Shown piece after piece: positions 1-8,722 of a stretch of 64,000 nucleotides of DNA (within the stretch, counting starts at the first letter, position 1; every line of letters starts with the position of its first letter). The DNA is from Solibacillus merdavium. GTDB lineage: Bacteria > Bacillota > Bacilli > Bacillales_A > Planococcaceae. The position numbers were made by a program, and so were the translations under genes. The notes under the pieces were generated by a model. It was given only the letters and a program-made list of their open reading frames with translations, did not search any database and was not told the DNA's origin. The stretch is taken from NCBI RefSeq assembly GCF_014836935.1, contig NZ_JACSPW010000002.1, positions 124,001-188,000 of the forward strand, given 5' to 3'.

Positions 1-543
1 CAGATGAAATGGATTAACTTCGGTGGCGGACATCATATTACGAAACCTGGTTATAACGTAGAACTATTAGTGTCATTAATCAATCGTATTCAAGAAACAT
101 ATGACGTGAAAGTAATTTTAGAGCCAGGCGAAGCCATTGCACTGAATACAGGTTATTTAGTAGCAACAGTACTTGATATCGTTCATAACGGTATGGAGCT
201 GGCAATTGTAGACTCTTCTGCCACTTGTCATATGCCGGATACACTTGAAATGCCATACCGTGCACACATTATCGGTTCTGGTCAGCCAAGTGAAAAGGCA
301 TATACGTACCGTTTAGGTGGGATGACGTGCTTAGCCGGCGATATTATTGGGGATTACTCTTTCGATGAGCCACTTCAGGCAGGCGACAAAATCGTCTTTA
401 CTGACATGGCCCATTATACAATGGTAAAAACGCATATGTTCAACGGTGTGAACTTGCCGAGTATTTGCACGTACAATGATGAACAAGGAATTAAAGTCAT
501 TCGTTCATTCCAGTTTGAAGATTATAAAGGTCGTTTATCATAA
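1..543 (+). CDS. nspC: Carboxynorspermidine decarboxylase, 3' part (cut by window edge)
   Basis: C-terminal about 180 residues of a fold-III PLP-dependent decarboxylase of the NspC/CANSDC type, which converts carboxyspermidine or carboxynorspermidine to spermidine or norspermidine in the cytoplasm. The frame is open to base 1, so the ATG at position 4 is an internal Met (it follows a Gln codon). Visible family hallmarks are the INFGGGHH glycine/histidine loop, the EPGEA motif that lines the PLP phosphate site, and the late DMAHYTMVK segment. The partner dehydrogenase gene should lie off the left edge. A strong hairpin terminator follows the stop codon. Confidence 0.88.
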   Translation, partial: QMKWINFGGGHHITKPGYNVELLVSLINRIQETYDVKVILEPGEAIALNTGYLVATVLDIVHNGMELAIVDSSATCHMPDTLEMPYRAHIIGSGQPSEKAYTYRLGGMTCLAGDIIGDYSFDEPLQAGDKIVFTDMAHYTMVKTHMFNGVNLPSICTYNDEQGIKVIRSFQFEDYKGRLS

Positions 544-546
544 GAA

Positions 547-581
547 AAAGCAGAAACGTTTTATCACGTTTCTGCTTTTCT
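547..581. terminator. Bidirectional rho-independent terminator
   Basis: A 13-bp stem (AAAGCAGAAACGT against ACGTTTCTGCTTT) with a 6-base loop and T-rich flanks on both strands separates the convergent nspC and anti-sigma genes. Confidence 0.85.
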
Positions 582-1715
582 TTATTCAAGTGGGAAGTAA
601 ATAGGACGACTAAACGCCGGCTGCCATATACCTTGCTCGTTTTTTACCATTCTCACTTCTGCTGGTAATCCATTTTCCCCTGTAAAAACAACCCAGCCTT
701 CCGTTTCTGAACGTACTTCAAAAGTAGCCTGTTCTAATCCATTAAAGCCACTTACAACCATTATACGGTTTAATTCTGGTGTAAATAGCTGTTGACGCAC
801 AGCTTTTGTTTTTTCATAATACTGCTTTACTTCAAGTGTATCTTTACTTTCAACATTTGTAAAAAGTGCTTCATATGTTTCATAATCTTGCTCAATTTCA
901 CTTAACAAAAACATTTTAGTAATTGTAACCGGTGAAATCGCCCGCAAACGTTCCAATTCATAATCCGTTTTGAATGCCTCATACACAGCTTGTTCTTCAG
1001 GTGTCAATGTAAGCGCCAATTCATCTGAAGCTTGAATAGCGGTCACCTTGCCCACTAGTTGAGCATTCTTAATTTTTAATAATCGCTGATGATCGTCATT
1101 ACTGTAAACAAGTAGTTCATCTTTAGCGGTATCTATCGTTTCATTGGCAAAAGGTGTATATTTTATTCCCCATTCATAAAAATAATACGGGTTTTTAAGG
1201 GGATCTTTCTTTTCTCCCTCCCCTATTTTCTCTCCAAGACCTCGAACAGTTAATATCGTACCATTTACCCGGATTTGCCCCTCATCCATTGTCACCGTAT
1301 CATTCGCTAAACCGAGCACTGTCGATACAACAATCCCATTAGGCGAGTAATAGGCTACATAATCCCCATATGTAATGGTTGCATCTTCATCAATTACCAT
1401 TGGGAAGCCATGTAGCATCCATTGTTCCCCAAGTAAATACGCTTTTTGGGGTTCAATCACCTCTAACTCATTAACAACATCAATAATCGGCAATAGTGGG
1501 GTTCCTTCATTTGCTGTTTGGACACTTTTTGACGGGGAGAACTGTGCCAATAATATCATTCCAATTAAACAGCACATCGCAACAGAAACCGATAGTACTT
1601 GCCAATTGCGTTTTTTCGGCTTTCGCTTTGTCTGTAACAATCGCTGCTTGAGCTCATTTGTATAGGGTGCATCCTGCTGCAATTCCCGCTTCAACTGATT
1701 TTTAAATTCCTTCAT
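582..1715 (-). CDS. Putative membrane anti-sigma factor partner of the ECF sigma gene
   Basis: 377-residue protein with an N-terminal cytosolic segment of about 40 residues, one hydrophobic segment (VLSVSVAMCCLIGMILLA) and a long extracytoplasmic C-terminal part. I recognise no catalytic motif. The start at 1715 is chosen over an upstream in-frame ATG at 1742 because a GGAGGAG site stands 7 bases before it. The gene overlaps the end of the upstream sigma factor gene by 14 bases, the usual arrangement of a sigma/anti-sigma pair, so a role in sequestering that sigma factor at the membrane is inferred from context and topology. The region around residues 100-190 has a peptidase/LexA-like flavour (signal-peptidase-like GDYVAYYSP), which I cannot resolve further. 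Confidence 0.6.
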   Translation of the reverse strand: MKEFKNQLKRELQQDAPYTNELKQRLLQTKRKPKKRNWQVLSVSVAMCCLIGMILLAQFSPSKSVQTANEGTPLLPIIDVVNELEVIEPQKAYLLGEQWMLHGFPMVIDEDATITYGDYVAYYSPNGIVVSTVLGLANDTVTMDEGQIRVNGTILTVRGLGEKIGEGEKKDPLKNPYYFYEWGIKYTPFANETIDTAKDELLVYSNDDHQRLLKIKNAQLVGKVTAIQASDELALTLTPEEQAVYEAFKTDYELERLRAISPVTITKMFLLSEIEQDYETYEALFTNVESKDTLEVKQYYEKTKAVRQQLFTPELNRIMVVSGFNGLEQATFEVRSETEGWVVFTGENGLPAEVRMVKNEQGIWQPAFSRPIYFPLE

Positions 1716-2199
1716 AAAATAGCTCCTCCAATTCTTGATCATTTTTTAAAAGTTCTCTCGCCCGACGAATTCTTGTACGAACGGTATTTTGTGAAACCAT
1801 TAGTAAATCAGCAATTTCTGATACCTCAAATTCCTCATAGTAAAATAAAATAATGACCTCACGATAATGGACAGGCAAGGCGAAAATATGTTGTTTTAAT
1901 GTAGTAAAAGCTTCTATTTCTAAATACGCTTGTTCACTTGAAGGCACATTTTTACGCATTGGTATTAATTTTGTTAGAAGTGCTTTTCTCTTTTGTTTGC
2001 GTAGCTCATCATGACAACAATTAATCGCTATACGAGTTAAATAGGTTTTCAGTGAAGCTTCACTACGGAAATTTTCTTTATGTAACAGAAACTTCATTAA
2101 GACGTCCTGTGTGATTTCCTCTGCAAGTTGACGATCCTTTACGTATAAATAGCTAAAATGATATAAATATTCTCCATATTGTTCTACAATTTCCTCCAC
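1702..2199 (-). CDS. ECF-type RNA polymerase sigma factor
   Basis: 165 residues, the size of a sigma-70 family group 4 factor. Region 2 is visible around residues 10-70 (YLYHFSYLYVKDRQLAEEITQDVLMKF read in part, then TYLTRIAINCCHDELR) and region 4 around 110-155 (LPVHYREVIILFYYEE, then a helix-turn-helix with SQNTVRTRIRRARELL). Start is GTG preceded by AGAGGTGA at 7 bases. It forms a two-gene operon with the downstream anti-sigma factor. The regulon cannot be told from this window. Confidence 0.88.
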   Translation of the reverse strand: MEEIVEQYGEYLYHFSYLYVKDRQLAEEITQDVLMKFLLHKENFRSEASLKTYLTRIAINCCHDELRKQKRKALLTKLIPMRKNVPSSEQAYLEIEAFTTLKQHIFALPVHYREVIILFYYEEFEVSEIADLLMVSQNTVRTRIRRARELLKNDQELEELFYEGI

Positions 2200-2299
2200 C
2201 GATCACTCACCTCTTTTCAATTCTACAACTTAGACGTTTGCTTTTTAAAAAATTGTTCAAAATCTTCCATAATAATTTCTTCAAGGCTAATTATGATAC

Positions 2300-2341
2300 A
2301 AAAAAAGAGCACGGTTTCAACTTTAACGTTGTACCGCGCTC
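2300..2341 (-). terminator. Terminator of selO
   Basis: On the minus strand GAGCGCGGT pairs with ACCGTGCTC (one G-U) around an AT-rich loop, followed by seven T. It starts 6 bases after the selO stop codon. Confidence 0.8.
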
Positions 2342-2346
2342 AATTT

Positions 2347-3810
2347 TTATGTGCCGCAATAGCTGACAAATGGTGGTTCTTCATCTGTTGGCGGCTGTGT
2401 ATATTTTGAAAGCTGTTCATTTGTATCATAGGGATTTGATAAGACTTGCAGCATTTCGGCAAACATAGAAGGCTTGCCTGCAACAAATTCTTCTATAGCT
2501 TGTTCTACTAAATGATTTCTTGGAATTACGGCAGGATTAACCGATTTCATTACCTGTAAAGTTTCTTCTTTTGTCATGTCCTGTTGCTCAATACGCTCGA
2601 ACCAAGCTTTTTCCCATTGTTTGAACTGTTCTGATTGGAATAGTTTATTGTTTGGTCGTTCTCCCTCTGCCAATGAACGAAACGTATTCGTATAATCCGC
2701 ATCATTGTATTCCATTAGCTGAAGCAACTCATTAATAAGCTGTTCATCCTGATCACCTGGATAGAGAAGTCCGAGCTTTTCACGCATTTCACTATAATAA
2801 TGTGCTTTATAAACAGAAGGGAATTTTTCTAGAATACCTTGCGCTAAACGAACCGCCTCTTCTTCATTCTCATGAATTATTGGCAATAAACTTTCTGCAA
2901 AGCGTGTTAAATTCCATGAAGCAATTGCCGGTTGGTTACCATATGCATAACGTCCTTGAGTATCAATTGAACTAAACACAGTAGAGGTGTTATACGTATC
3001 CATAAAAGCACATGGACCATAATCTATTGTTTCACCGCTTATTGTCATGTTATCCGTGTTCATTACACCGTGAATAAAGCCAACACTTTGCCATTTTGCA
3101 ATAAGTGCCGCTTGCTTTTCTAATACCGTTTCCAATAATGCAATATAAGGATTATCTGCTTTACGAATCTCAGGATAGTGCCGGTCTATCGCATAATCCG
3201 CTAATGCTTTTACGTCAGACCTTTCTCCAAATTGAGCTGCATATTGAAAAGTACCGACGCGCAAATGACTAGCCGCTATACGGGTTAACACAGCACCATC
3301 AAGTGCCTTTTCACGATAAATAACATCCCCTGTAGCAGCAATCGCTAAGCTACGTGTTGTAGGAATTGAAAGTGCATGCATTGCTTCGCTGATAATAAAT
3401 TCTCTCAACATTGGACCTAATGCCGCTCTTCCGTCTCCCCCTCGTGAATACGGTGTGCGCCCTGAACCCTTTAATTGAATATCATAGCGTTCCCCATCTT
3501 TTGTAATATGCTCTCCAATTAATAGTGCTCGTCCATCTCCTAACATATTGAAATGACCAAATTGATGTCCCGCATATGCTTGGGCAATTTGCGCTGCACC
3601 TGAAGGCATTTCATGTCCGGCTAAAATTGCCGCCCCTTGCTCTTTTAATTCATTTGCATCTAAATCCAGTCTATCTGCTAGCGTACGATTAAAAATGACA
3701 ATCGCTGGTGCAGTAACTTTATTTGCCGCTATTTCGGTATAAAACATTTGTGGCAAATCCATATAACTATTATCAAAACGAAAACCAAAATTGTCTTCTT
3801 TTTCTGTCAT
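2347..3810 (-). CDS. selO: Protein adenylyltransferase SelO (YdiU/UPF0061)
   Basis: 487-residue pseudokinase-fold enzyme. SelO proteins bind ATP in a flipped orientation and transfer AMP to Ser/Thr/Tyr of target proteins, with a role in redox stress known from E. coli and yeast. The family core is intact: YAGHQFGHF, GDGRA, QLKGSGRTPYSRGGDGRAA in the nucleotide loop, HGVMNTDNM (catalytic Asn/Asp region) and DYGPCAFMD (metal-binding Asp). I choose the ATG at 3810; the ATG 15 bases upstream (3825) carries the GAGGCG ribosome site inside its own first codons and has none of its own. Bacilli usually lack the C-terminal selenocysteine or CxxC; here the end is SYCGT with a single Cys. Monocistronic, divergent from bioY. 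Confidence 0.93.
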   Translation of the reverse strand: MTEKEDNFGFRFDNSYMDLPQMFYTEIAANKVTAPAIVIFNRTLADRLDLDANELKEQGAAILAGHEMPSGAAQIAQAYAGHQFGHFNMLGDGRALLIGEHITKDGERYDIQLKGSGRTPYSRGGDGRAALGPMLREFIISEAMHALSIPTTRSLAIAATGDVIYREKALDGAVLTRIAASHLRVGTFQYAAQFGERSDVKALADYAIDRHYPEIRKADNPYIALLETVLEKQAALIAKWQSVGFIHGVMNTDNMTISGETIDYGPCAFMDTYNTSTVFSSIDTQGRYAYGNQPAIASWNLTRFAESLLPIIHENEEEAVRLAQGILEKFPSVYKAHYYSEMREKLGLLYPGDQDEQLINELLQLMEYNDADYTNTFRSLAEGERPNNKLFQSEQFKQWEKAWFERIEQQDMTKEETLQVMKSVNPAVIPRNHLVEQAIEEFVAGKPSMFAEMLQVLSNPYDTNEQLSKYTQPPTDEEPPFVSYCGT

Positions 3811-3919
3811 TGTTTTTCGCCTCATTTCTTTTAGTTGATGCGTTTATTATAAACCTTTTAAGATTAGTTAACCAAAATCCAGTCTTTTAAAACGAAAAAT
3901 GTAACCTAGCCTCACTTTA

Positions 3920-3946
3920 GTTAACCAAAAATAAATTTCAGTTGAC
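3920..3946 (+). promoter_or_regulatory. BirA-type operator copy 1, over the bioY -35 box
   Basis: GTTAACC and GTTGAC half-sites 21 bases apart (3920 and 3941) form an inverted repeat of the Bacillales biotin operator type (GTTAAC cores about two helical turns apart). The right half overlaps the -35 hexamer TTGACA. Confidence 0.7.
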
Positions 3947-3970
3947 ACAACTCGTTTTACATTTTATATT
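3942..3970 (+). promoter_or_regulatory. Sigma-A promoter of bioY
   Basis: Consensus -35 TTGACA at 3942-3947, 17-base spacer, -10 TATATT at 3965-3970. Transcription would start near 3977, inside the second operator. Confidence 0.8.
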
Positions 3971-3973
3971 TAC

Positions 3974-4001
3974 GTTAACCGAAAAAAATATTCCAGTTAA
4001 C
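3974..4001 (+). promoter_or_regulatory. BirA-type operator copy 2, at the start site of bioY
   Basis: GTTAACC at 3974 and GTTAAC at 3996, cores 22 bases apart, directly downstream of the -10 box. Together with copy 1 it brackets the promoter, as expected for repression by BirA-biotinyl-AMP. A further single GTTAACC lies at 3867-3873 toward selO. Confidence 0.75.
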
Positions 4002-4015
4002 AAAGGGGTTAGAAA

Positions 4016-4612
4016 ATGGAAACCGTTCACAAAACACAAACCTTTAAAACAGTAGATTTAATTTACAGTGCTTTGTTTGCAACATTAATTATGATTGGTG
4101 CAAACATAACATCATTTGCACCCTTCTTAACAGTTGGTGGTGTACCAATTACATTACAAACCTTTTTTGCTATTTTAGCAGGATTGGTTCTAGGATCTAA
4201 AAAAGGAGCCATTGCTTGTACTGTATACATGGCTATTGGGCTTGCTGGTGCACCGGTCTTTTCAAAATTCACAGGTGGCTTCTCAGCAATTTTGCTACCG
4301 ACATTCGGTTTTATTGTTACATTTATCGTTAGTGCCTATATTGCCGGTAAAATCGCTGAAACATACAAAACTAGACTTGCCTATATTATTGCGGCGCTTA
4401 TAGCGATGGCTATAAATTATATACTAGGGACAACTTGGATGTATTTTGCTTATACATTATGGGCTGCAGCGCCAGAAGGATTTTCCTATAAACTGGCTTG
4501 GTTTTGGATGATTCCGCCGATGCCAAAAGATATTATTCTAGCTATTTTTGCAGGATTCTTTGCCTTTCGTATTCAAAAAGTTTTAAAGATTCTTCCGATT
4601 AAACAATCGTAA
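4016..4612 (+). CDS. bioY: Biotin transporter BioY (ECF S-component)
   Basis: 198 residues, about six hydrophobic segments, with the BioY signature of an N-terminal helix followed by FLTVGGVPITLQTFFAILAG and the GLAGAPVFSKFTGGF loop. BioY binds biotin and imports it with the shared EcfAA'T module, which is not in this window. The start has AAAGGGG seven bases upstream. The promoter carries two BirA-type operators, so expression should rise under biotin shortage. Confidence 0.93.
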   Translation: METVHKTQTFKTVDLIYSALFATLIMIGANITSFAPFLTVGGVPITLQTFFAILAGLVLGSKKGAIACTVYMAIGLAGAPVFSKFTGGFSAILLPTFGFIVTFIVSAYIAGKIAETYKTRLAYIIAALIAMAINYILGTTWMYFAYTLWAAAPEGFSYKLAWFWMIPPMPKDIILAIFAGFFAFRIQKVLKILPIKQS

Positions 4613-4748
4613 ACAGTTGGAAATATGGAGAGAAATTACTATTTGCTGGACACATTTATCTTTTTTTATACAATATTTTGGCGCCATCATTATACCGAAA
4701 TCTATTTATTTGATATAATTTATCATATTGATAAAGGAGGAATTCCGT

Positions 4749-5198
4749 ATGGCAAATCATTATCAAAATATCGTTGTGGCAGTAGATGGCTCTGAGTTAG
4801 GCGAACTCGCTTTTCAAAAATCAATTGATGTAGCAAAACGTAATATTGGCTCGACTTTACATATTATCCACGTAATCGATACAAGCTTTTCCGCATCTTT
4901 TGATATGCTTTATGATAATATGGTTGAATTAGTCCGTAAGCACGGTGAAGTGTTATTGGACCGCTATGAATTAGAAGCAAAAGAAGCTGGCATTGTAAAT
5001 GTTAATAAGATTTTAACTAAAGGTACTCCGAAAAATGTTTTATCCAAAAAGCTTTCAGAACATGCGCCTGCAGATATTATTATTTGTGGTGCAACAGGCT
5101 TAAATGCAATGGAGCAAATGTTCATGGGCTCCAGTACTGAAGCAATCGTCAGACATGCAACTTGTGACGTATTAATTGTACGTACACCTATCAAATAG
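4749..5198 (+). CDS. Universal stress protein, UspA family
   Basis: 149-residue single-domain UspA fold. N-terminal IVVAVDGSE holds the first ATP-contacting Asp, and near the end the ATP-binding pattern G-2x-G-9x-G-S is exact (GATG, nine residues, GSS), so this is an ATP-binding Usp. The ATG at 4749 is preferred to an in-frame start 21 bases upstream because AAAGGAGG lies 8 bases before it. Monocistronic, closed by a hairpin terminator. The exact role is not readable from sequence. Confidence 0.9.
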   Translation: MANHYQNIVVAVDGSELGELAFQKSIDVAKRNIGSTLHIIHVIDTSFSASFDMLYDNMVELVRKHGEVLLDRYELEAKEAGIVNVNKILTKGTPKNVLSKKLSEHAPADIIICGATGLNAMEQMFMGSSTEAIVRHATCDVLIVRTPIK

Positions 5199-5200
5199 AG

Positions 5201-5241
5201 AAAAAGGTTATGAGGCTAATTAATGTCCTCATAACCTTTTT
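5201..5241 (+). terminator. Rho-independent terminator after the UspA gene
   Basis: AAAAAGGTTATGAGG pairs with CCTCATAACCTTTTT across an 11-base loop, three bases after the stop codon. Nearly symmetrical, so it could also stop the convergent helicase gene. Confidence 0.85.
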
Positions 5242-5302
5242 AAATTACGCACGATGCGAACTTACTTTTAAAAGCTCCTCTTACGTTAACATACGTAAAA
5301 AG

Positions 5303-8300
5303 TTAAATCATTAAAATTTCACGGATGTCTTGCTCGGTTAATCTACTGTTAGACTGGTCGTCTCCATCCAAAATATCGGAAATGAGCAGTTTCTTTTTTT
5401 GCTGAAGTTCGCTCATCTTTTCCTCTATCGTCCCATTTGTTATGAGTTTGATTACTTGTACAACTTCCTTTTGTCCCATTCGATGCGCACGGTCAGCTGC
5501 TTGTTCCTCCACTGCCGGGTTCCACCATAAATCATATAAAATTACGGTATCTGCCCCCGTTAAATTCAATCCTGTTCCGCCTGCTTTTAACGAAATTAAA
5601 AACAAATCGCGCTCTCCATTATTAAAAGCATTGCAAAGTGCTACACGTTCCTCTGATGGAGTTTGGCCATCCAGGTAAAAATACGATTCTCCACGCTTGG
5701 ATAGCTCAGTTGCAATCATTTTCAGCATTTGCGTAAACTGCGAAAATATTAGCACACGGCGTCCTGATGCTTTCGATTGCTCCAACAGGTGAAACAACTG
5801 CTCAAATTTTGCAGAACTTCCTTTATAGCCTTCGACAAATAGGGCCGGGTGACAGCAAATTTGCCGTAGTCGGGTTATGCCAGCCAAAATTCGAATACGA
5901 TTTTTATGAAACGTCTCTTTGTCTAAATGCTTCATTGTATCCACCCGTAACTTCGCCAAATACGCTGCATATAACGCTTTTTGCTCTGGGAAAAGTTCTG
6001 TTTTTTCGATAATCTCCTCTTTTTGAGGTAGCTCGTCCAGCACCTGTTCTTTCATACGGCGCAACAAAAATGGACGGACTCTGCGTGCAATATCTTTTCG
6101 CTGCATATGTCGGAATTCCTCTAGCTCCCGGAATAGCTGAGGAAAAACAACGCGATAGATGGACCATAATTCGGACAAGGAATTTTCAATTGGTGTACCC
6201 GTTAAAGCAAAACGGTTGGTCGCGTTAATTTTTTTGACAGTACGTGCTGTTTGGGTAACCGGATTTTTAAATGCCTGTGCCTCATCAAAAAATACAGTAT
6301 GGAAATGTTGTCGTTCATAAAATGATATATCACGTCGCAATAACGGATATGTCGTAATTACAACATCTTGTTCTTCCATTGTTCGCAGCAGTGCCCTTCT
6401 CTCTGACACATCCCCATCCACAACAATTGCTTCAACTTCTGAAGCAAATTGCATGAACTCATAGAGCCAATTATAAGAAAGTGATGATGGACAAACGATT
6501 AATACAGGTTGTTTATTCGCGCGAATTACATCTAATTCTGAAACGACAAACGCAATACTTTGAATCGTTTTGCCAAGTCCCATATCATCTGCCAGTACAC
6601 CGCCAAATCCATAATTGGAAAGTAATTTTAACCAATTGTAACCATGCTTTTGATAATCTCTAAGAATAGATTGTAGACTTGCCGGAACTTCGAATGTTAG
6701 TGATGCTGGATTTAACAATTGTCCTGTAAATTCTTTAAACGATTGTTCCGCTTCAAAAATTGTACTCTCTTCAAATTGCTCCAAAAACGGCAAGCTATCT
6801 AAAATCGGCATGTTAAACGTTAATTCGTATTCATCATCTTGTGCTGGAATCGCTCTTAAAAAGCGCTGAATTTCTTCTATTTCCCGCGTTTCCAATGACA
6901 GCAATGCTCCATCTTTCAGTCGGTAATATTTTTGCTTCACTTTAATAGCCGCTAATATTTCTTTAATCTGGTTATTTGAAACCCCATCCATTTCAAATTT
7001 AAATTCAAGCCAATTTGTCCGTTCCTTTTGTACATTTACTCGAATTTTAGGGAAGTTATTTTCTTTTGCAATACGTAATTTAACAGAATTTGTTGCATAA
7101 ATTTGAGCAAGCTTTGTTAATTTCGGAAGTTGATGGAATAAAAAATTATATTCGAGCTCCTCATTTTGCATATAGTAACCGCCATCTGTTTTCGTAAAGC
7201 CACTTTCATCCATTAACGCTAAAATAGTCGACTCCTTTTCAATATCTCGAATAATTAGCACTTCATCCGATATGTCATATTCACTTAATGGTTGAATAAC
7301 AAACTGCCCATATTGAAACTCCAAACCTGCTAGAAAGCGATTTTTTACACGGTCTAAATAAACATTGACGACTAATGGTGTTTGCATTTGCTGTAATGAA
7401 AGCTCTCTATCCATTGTCACAGTACCTATTTTTTTCAGTTTCGGAATAATCTTTTCTAAAAAGTAGTCCCAATGTGATTGCTCAATCGTTAGCGTGGATT
7501 GTTGCTGGAGCATTTTCTTTAATTCCAGAAGTTGCATCACACTTTCATCGCTGATTTGTGTCATTTCTCCGTTAAAGAGCACTAATCGATAACCAGGCAG
7601 TAGGACCGTCCGTTCAATTCCTTCTATATTAAGCTCATAATGCTCCCCTTTTGCCTGAATATTAAAACGCAGCGCTGTAGGACGTGTTAAAATCTTCACT
7701 TTACTGTAGCTTTCATTTTGATAAAACAGTGATACATCTTCTATATTCAAGAGTAGTGGTACAAGGAGATGCCATGATGATGGCGGAATGATTAGTAGAT
7801 GCTCCTGAAAATGAATTTGCTTATATTGCAATGTCTCTCTATATAGTGCATCATCTTCTACTATTTTAATAAGGAGTTGTAATATAGCATCGTGCTGTAC
7901 TTCGAAGCAGAATTCCTCAAAATTATATACCGTGCTTTCTGAAATGCGGTAAGTTTTTTTATTTTTTATATGCGTTAAAAATTCACGAATAGATAAAATG
8001 TGCTCCCCATTCACTTGGAGATTTATCGCAAAAAGCGTCTCTTCTACGGAAAGTTGAACGGGGGTCAATAAAAAATGTACGTCCATTATTTCACGCTTTT
8101 CAAAGTGACGTTGCTGACGACTTGTTTGCACTGTCTGCTCTTTGAAAATTGAAAGAAAGCTATTTTTTAAATCTACGTTCTCCTCAAGCGGAATAGTTAG
8201 CGAAGAAGGTGATGTTTTTTTATTGCGGTTTAAAATAGCAATCAGTACTGCCGCCACATGTTGGCAGCTTTTACTGAAGTCCCCTAACGTCGGGCAGCTA

Positions 8301-8500
8301 CAAGAGGTTTTAACTTTACCTGTACTTTCTTTTTCAACACGGACAACGAATTGTTCTGTACTTTTCACAACGGCTTCCCCAAATGTATCCGTATATTGCA
8401 GGAAATTCACTTTTCCTGTTTGATAAAAAGTATGCCCTTTTTTAAAAGAAACGGTCCCGCATAGATCTTTTATCTGTTTTTCCGAAAGTTTAATATCCAT
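5303..8500 (-). CDS. SWIM-domain SNF2-family helicase/ATPase
   Basis: 1065 residues. A SWIM zinc finger sits at residues 67-81 (CSC, then CQH), a long middle region of the bacterial SNF2-associated type follows to about residue 600, then the SNF2 motor: Walker A DDMGLGKT near residue 640, DEAQ near 740, ALTGTPIENSLSELWS (motif III), and in the second RecA lobe SLKAGGTGLNLTGAD and DRAHRMGQ (motifs V and VI). It resembles YwqA of Bacillus subtilis. Such RapA/HepA-like motors are DNA translocases thought to act on transcription complexes or recombination intermediates. Start ATG with AAGGGGGAT upstream. Monocistronic. Confidence 0.92.
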   Translation of the reverse strand: MDIKLSEKQIKDLCGTVSFKKGHTFYQTGKVNFLQYTDTFGEAVVKSTEQFVVRVEKESTGKVKTSCSCPTLGDFSKSCQHVAAVLIAILNRNKKTSPSSLTIPLEENVDLKNSFLSIFKEQTVQTSRQQRHFEKREIMDVHFLLTPVQLSVEETLFAINLQVNGEHILSIREFLTHIKNKKTYRISESTVYNFEEFCFEVQHDAILQLLIKIVEDDALYRETLQYKQIHFQEHLLIIPPSSWHLLVPLLLNIEDVSLFYQNESYSKVKILTRPTALRFNIQAKGEHYELNIEGIERTVLLPGYRLVLFNGEMTQISDESVMQLLELKKMLQQQSTLTIEQSHWDYFLEKIIPKLKKIGTVTMDRELSLQQMQTPLVVNVYLDRVKNRFLAGLEFQYGQFVIQPLSEYDISDEVLIIRDIEKESTILALMDESGFTKTDGGYYMQNEELEYNFLFHQLPKLTKLAQIYATNSVKLRIAKENNFPKIRVNVQKERTNWLEFKFEMDGVSNNQIKEILAAIKVKQKYYRLKDGALLSLETREIEEIQRFLRAIPAQDDEYELTFNMPILDSLPFLEQFEESTIFEAEQSFKEFTGQLLNPASLTFEVPASLQSILRDYQKHGYNWLKLLSNYGFGGVLADDMGLGKTIQSIAFVVSELDVIRANKQPVLIVCPSSLSYNWLYEFMQFASEVEAIVVDGDVSERRALLRTMEEQDVVITTYPLLRRDISFYERQHFHTVFFDEAQAFKNPVTQTARTVKKINATNRFALTGTPIENSLSELWSIYRVVFPQLFRELEEFRHMQRKDIARRVRPFLLRRMKEQVLDELPQKEEIIEKTELFPEQKALYAAYLAKLRVDTMKHLDKETFHKNRIRILAGITRLRQICCHPALFVEGYKGSSAKFEQLFHLLEQSKASGRRVLIFSQFTQMLKMIATELSKRGESYFYLDGQTPSEERVALCNAFNNGERDLFLISLKAGGTGLNLTGADTVILYDLWWNPAVEEQAADRAHRMGQKEVVQVIKLITNGTIEEKMSELQQKKKLLISDILDGDDQSNSRLTEQDIREILMI

Positions 8501-8689
8501 GCCGATCCCCCTTTTTCTTTTTAGTTCATTTTCTCATGTAGTACATTGAATTACTAGTTCGAAGCAATTCACAGAAAATTAATTCCAGTTTTTCAGTTAT
8601 TGCATTTCTAAACTGGAAGCGATTTGTGAAGCGCTCGATTGGCAACCTGGGGATTGATTCGCTGGAGGATTGAAAAGAAGAATAAACTA

Positions 8690-8720
8690 AAAAAGGGGGC
8701 TAACTGGATAGCCCCTTTTT
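8690..8720 (-). terminator. Terminator of the acyl-CoA dehydrogenase-like gene
   Basis: AAAAGGGGGCTA pairs with TAGCCCCTTTTT over a 6-base loop (ACTGGA), three bases past the stop codon on the minus strand. Confidence 0.85.
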
Positions 8721-8722
8721 AC

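Noticed and set aside
3810-3825. ATG at 3825 as selO start
   Set aside because: Lacks a ribosome site; its own codons form the site of the ATG at 3810.
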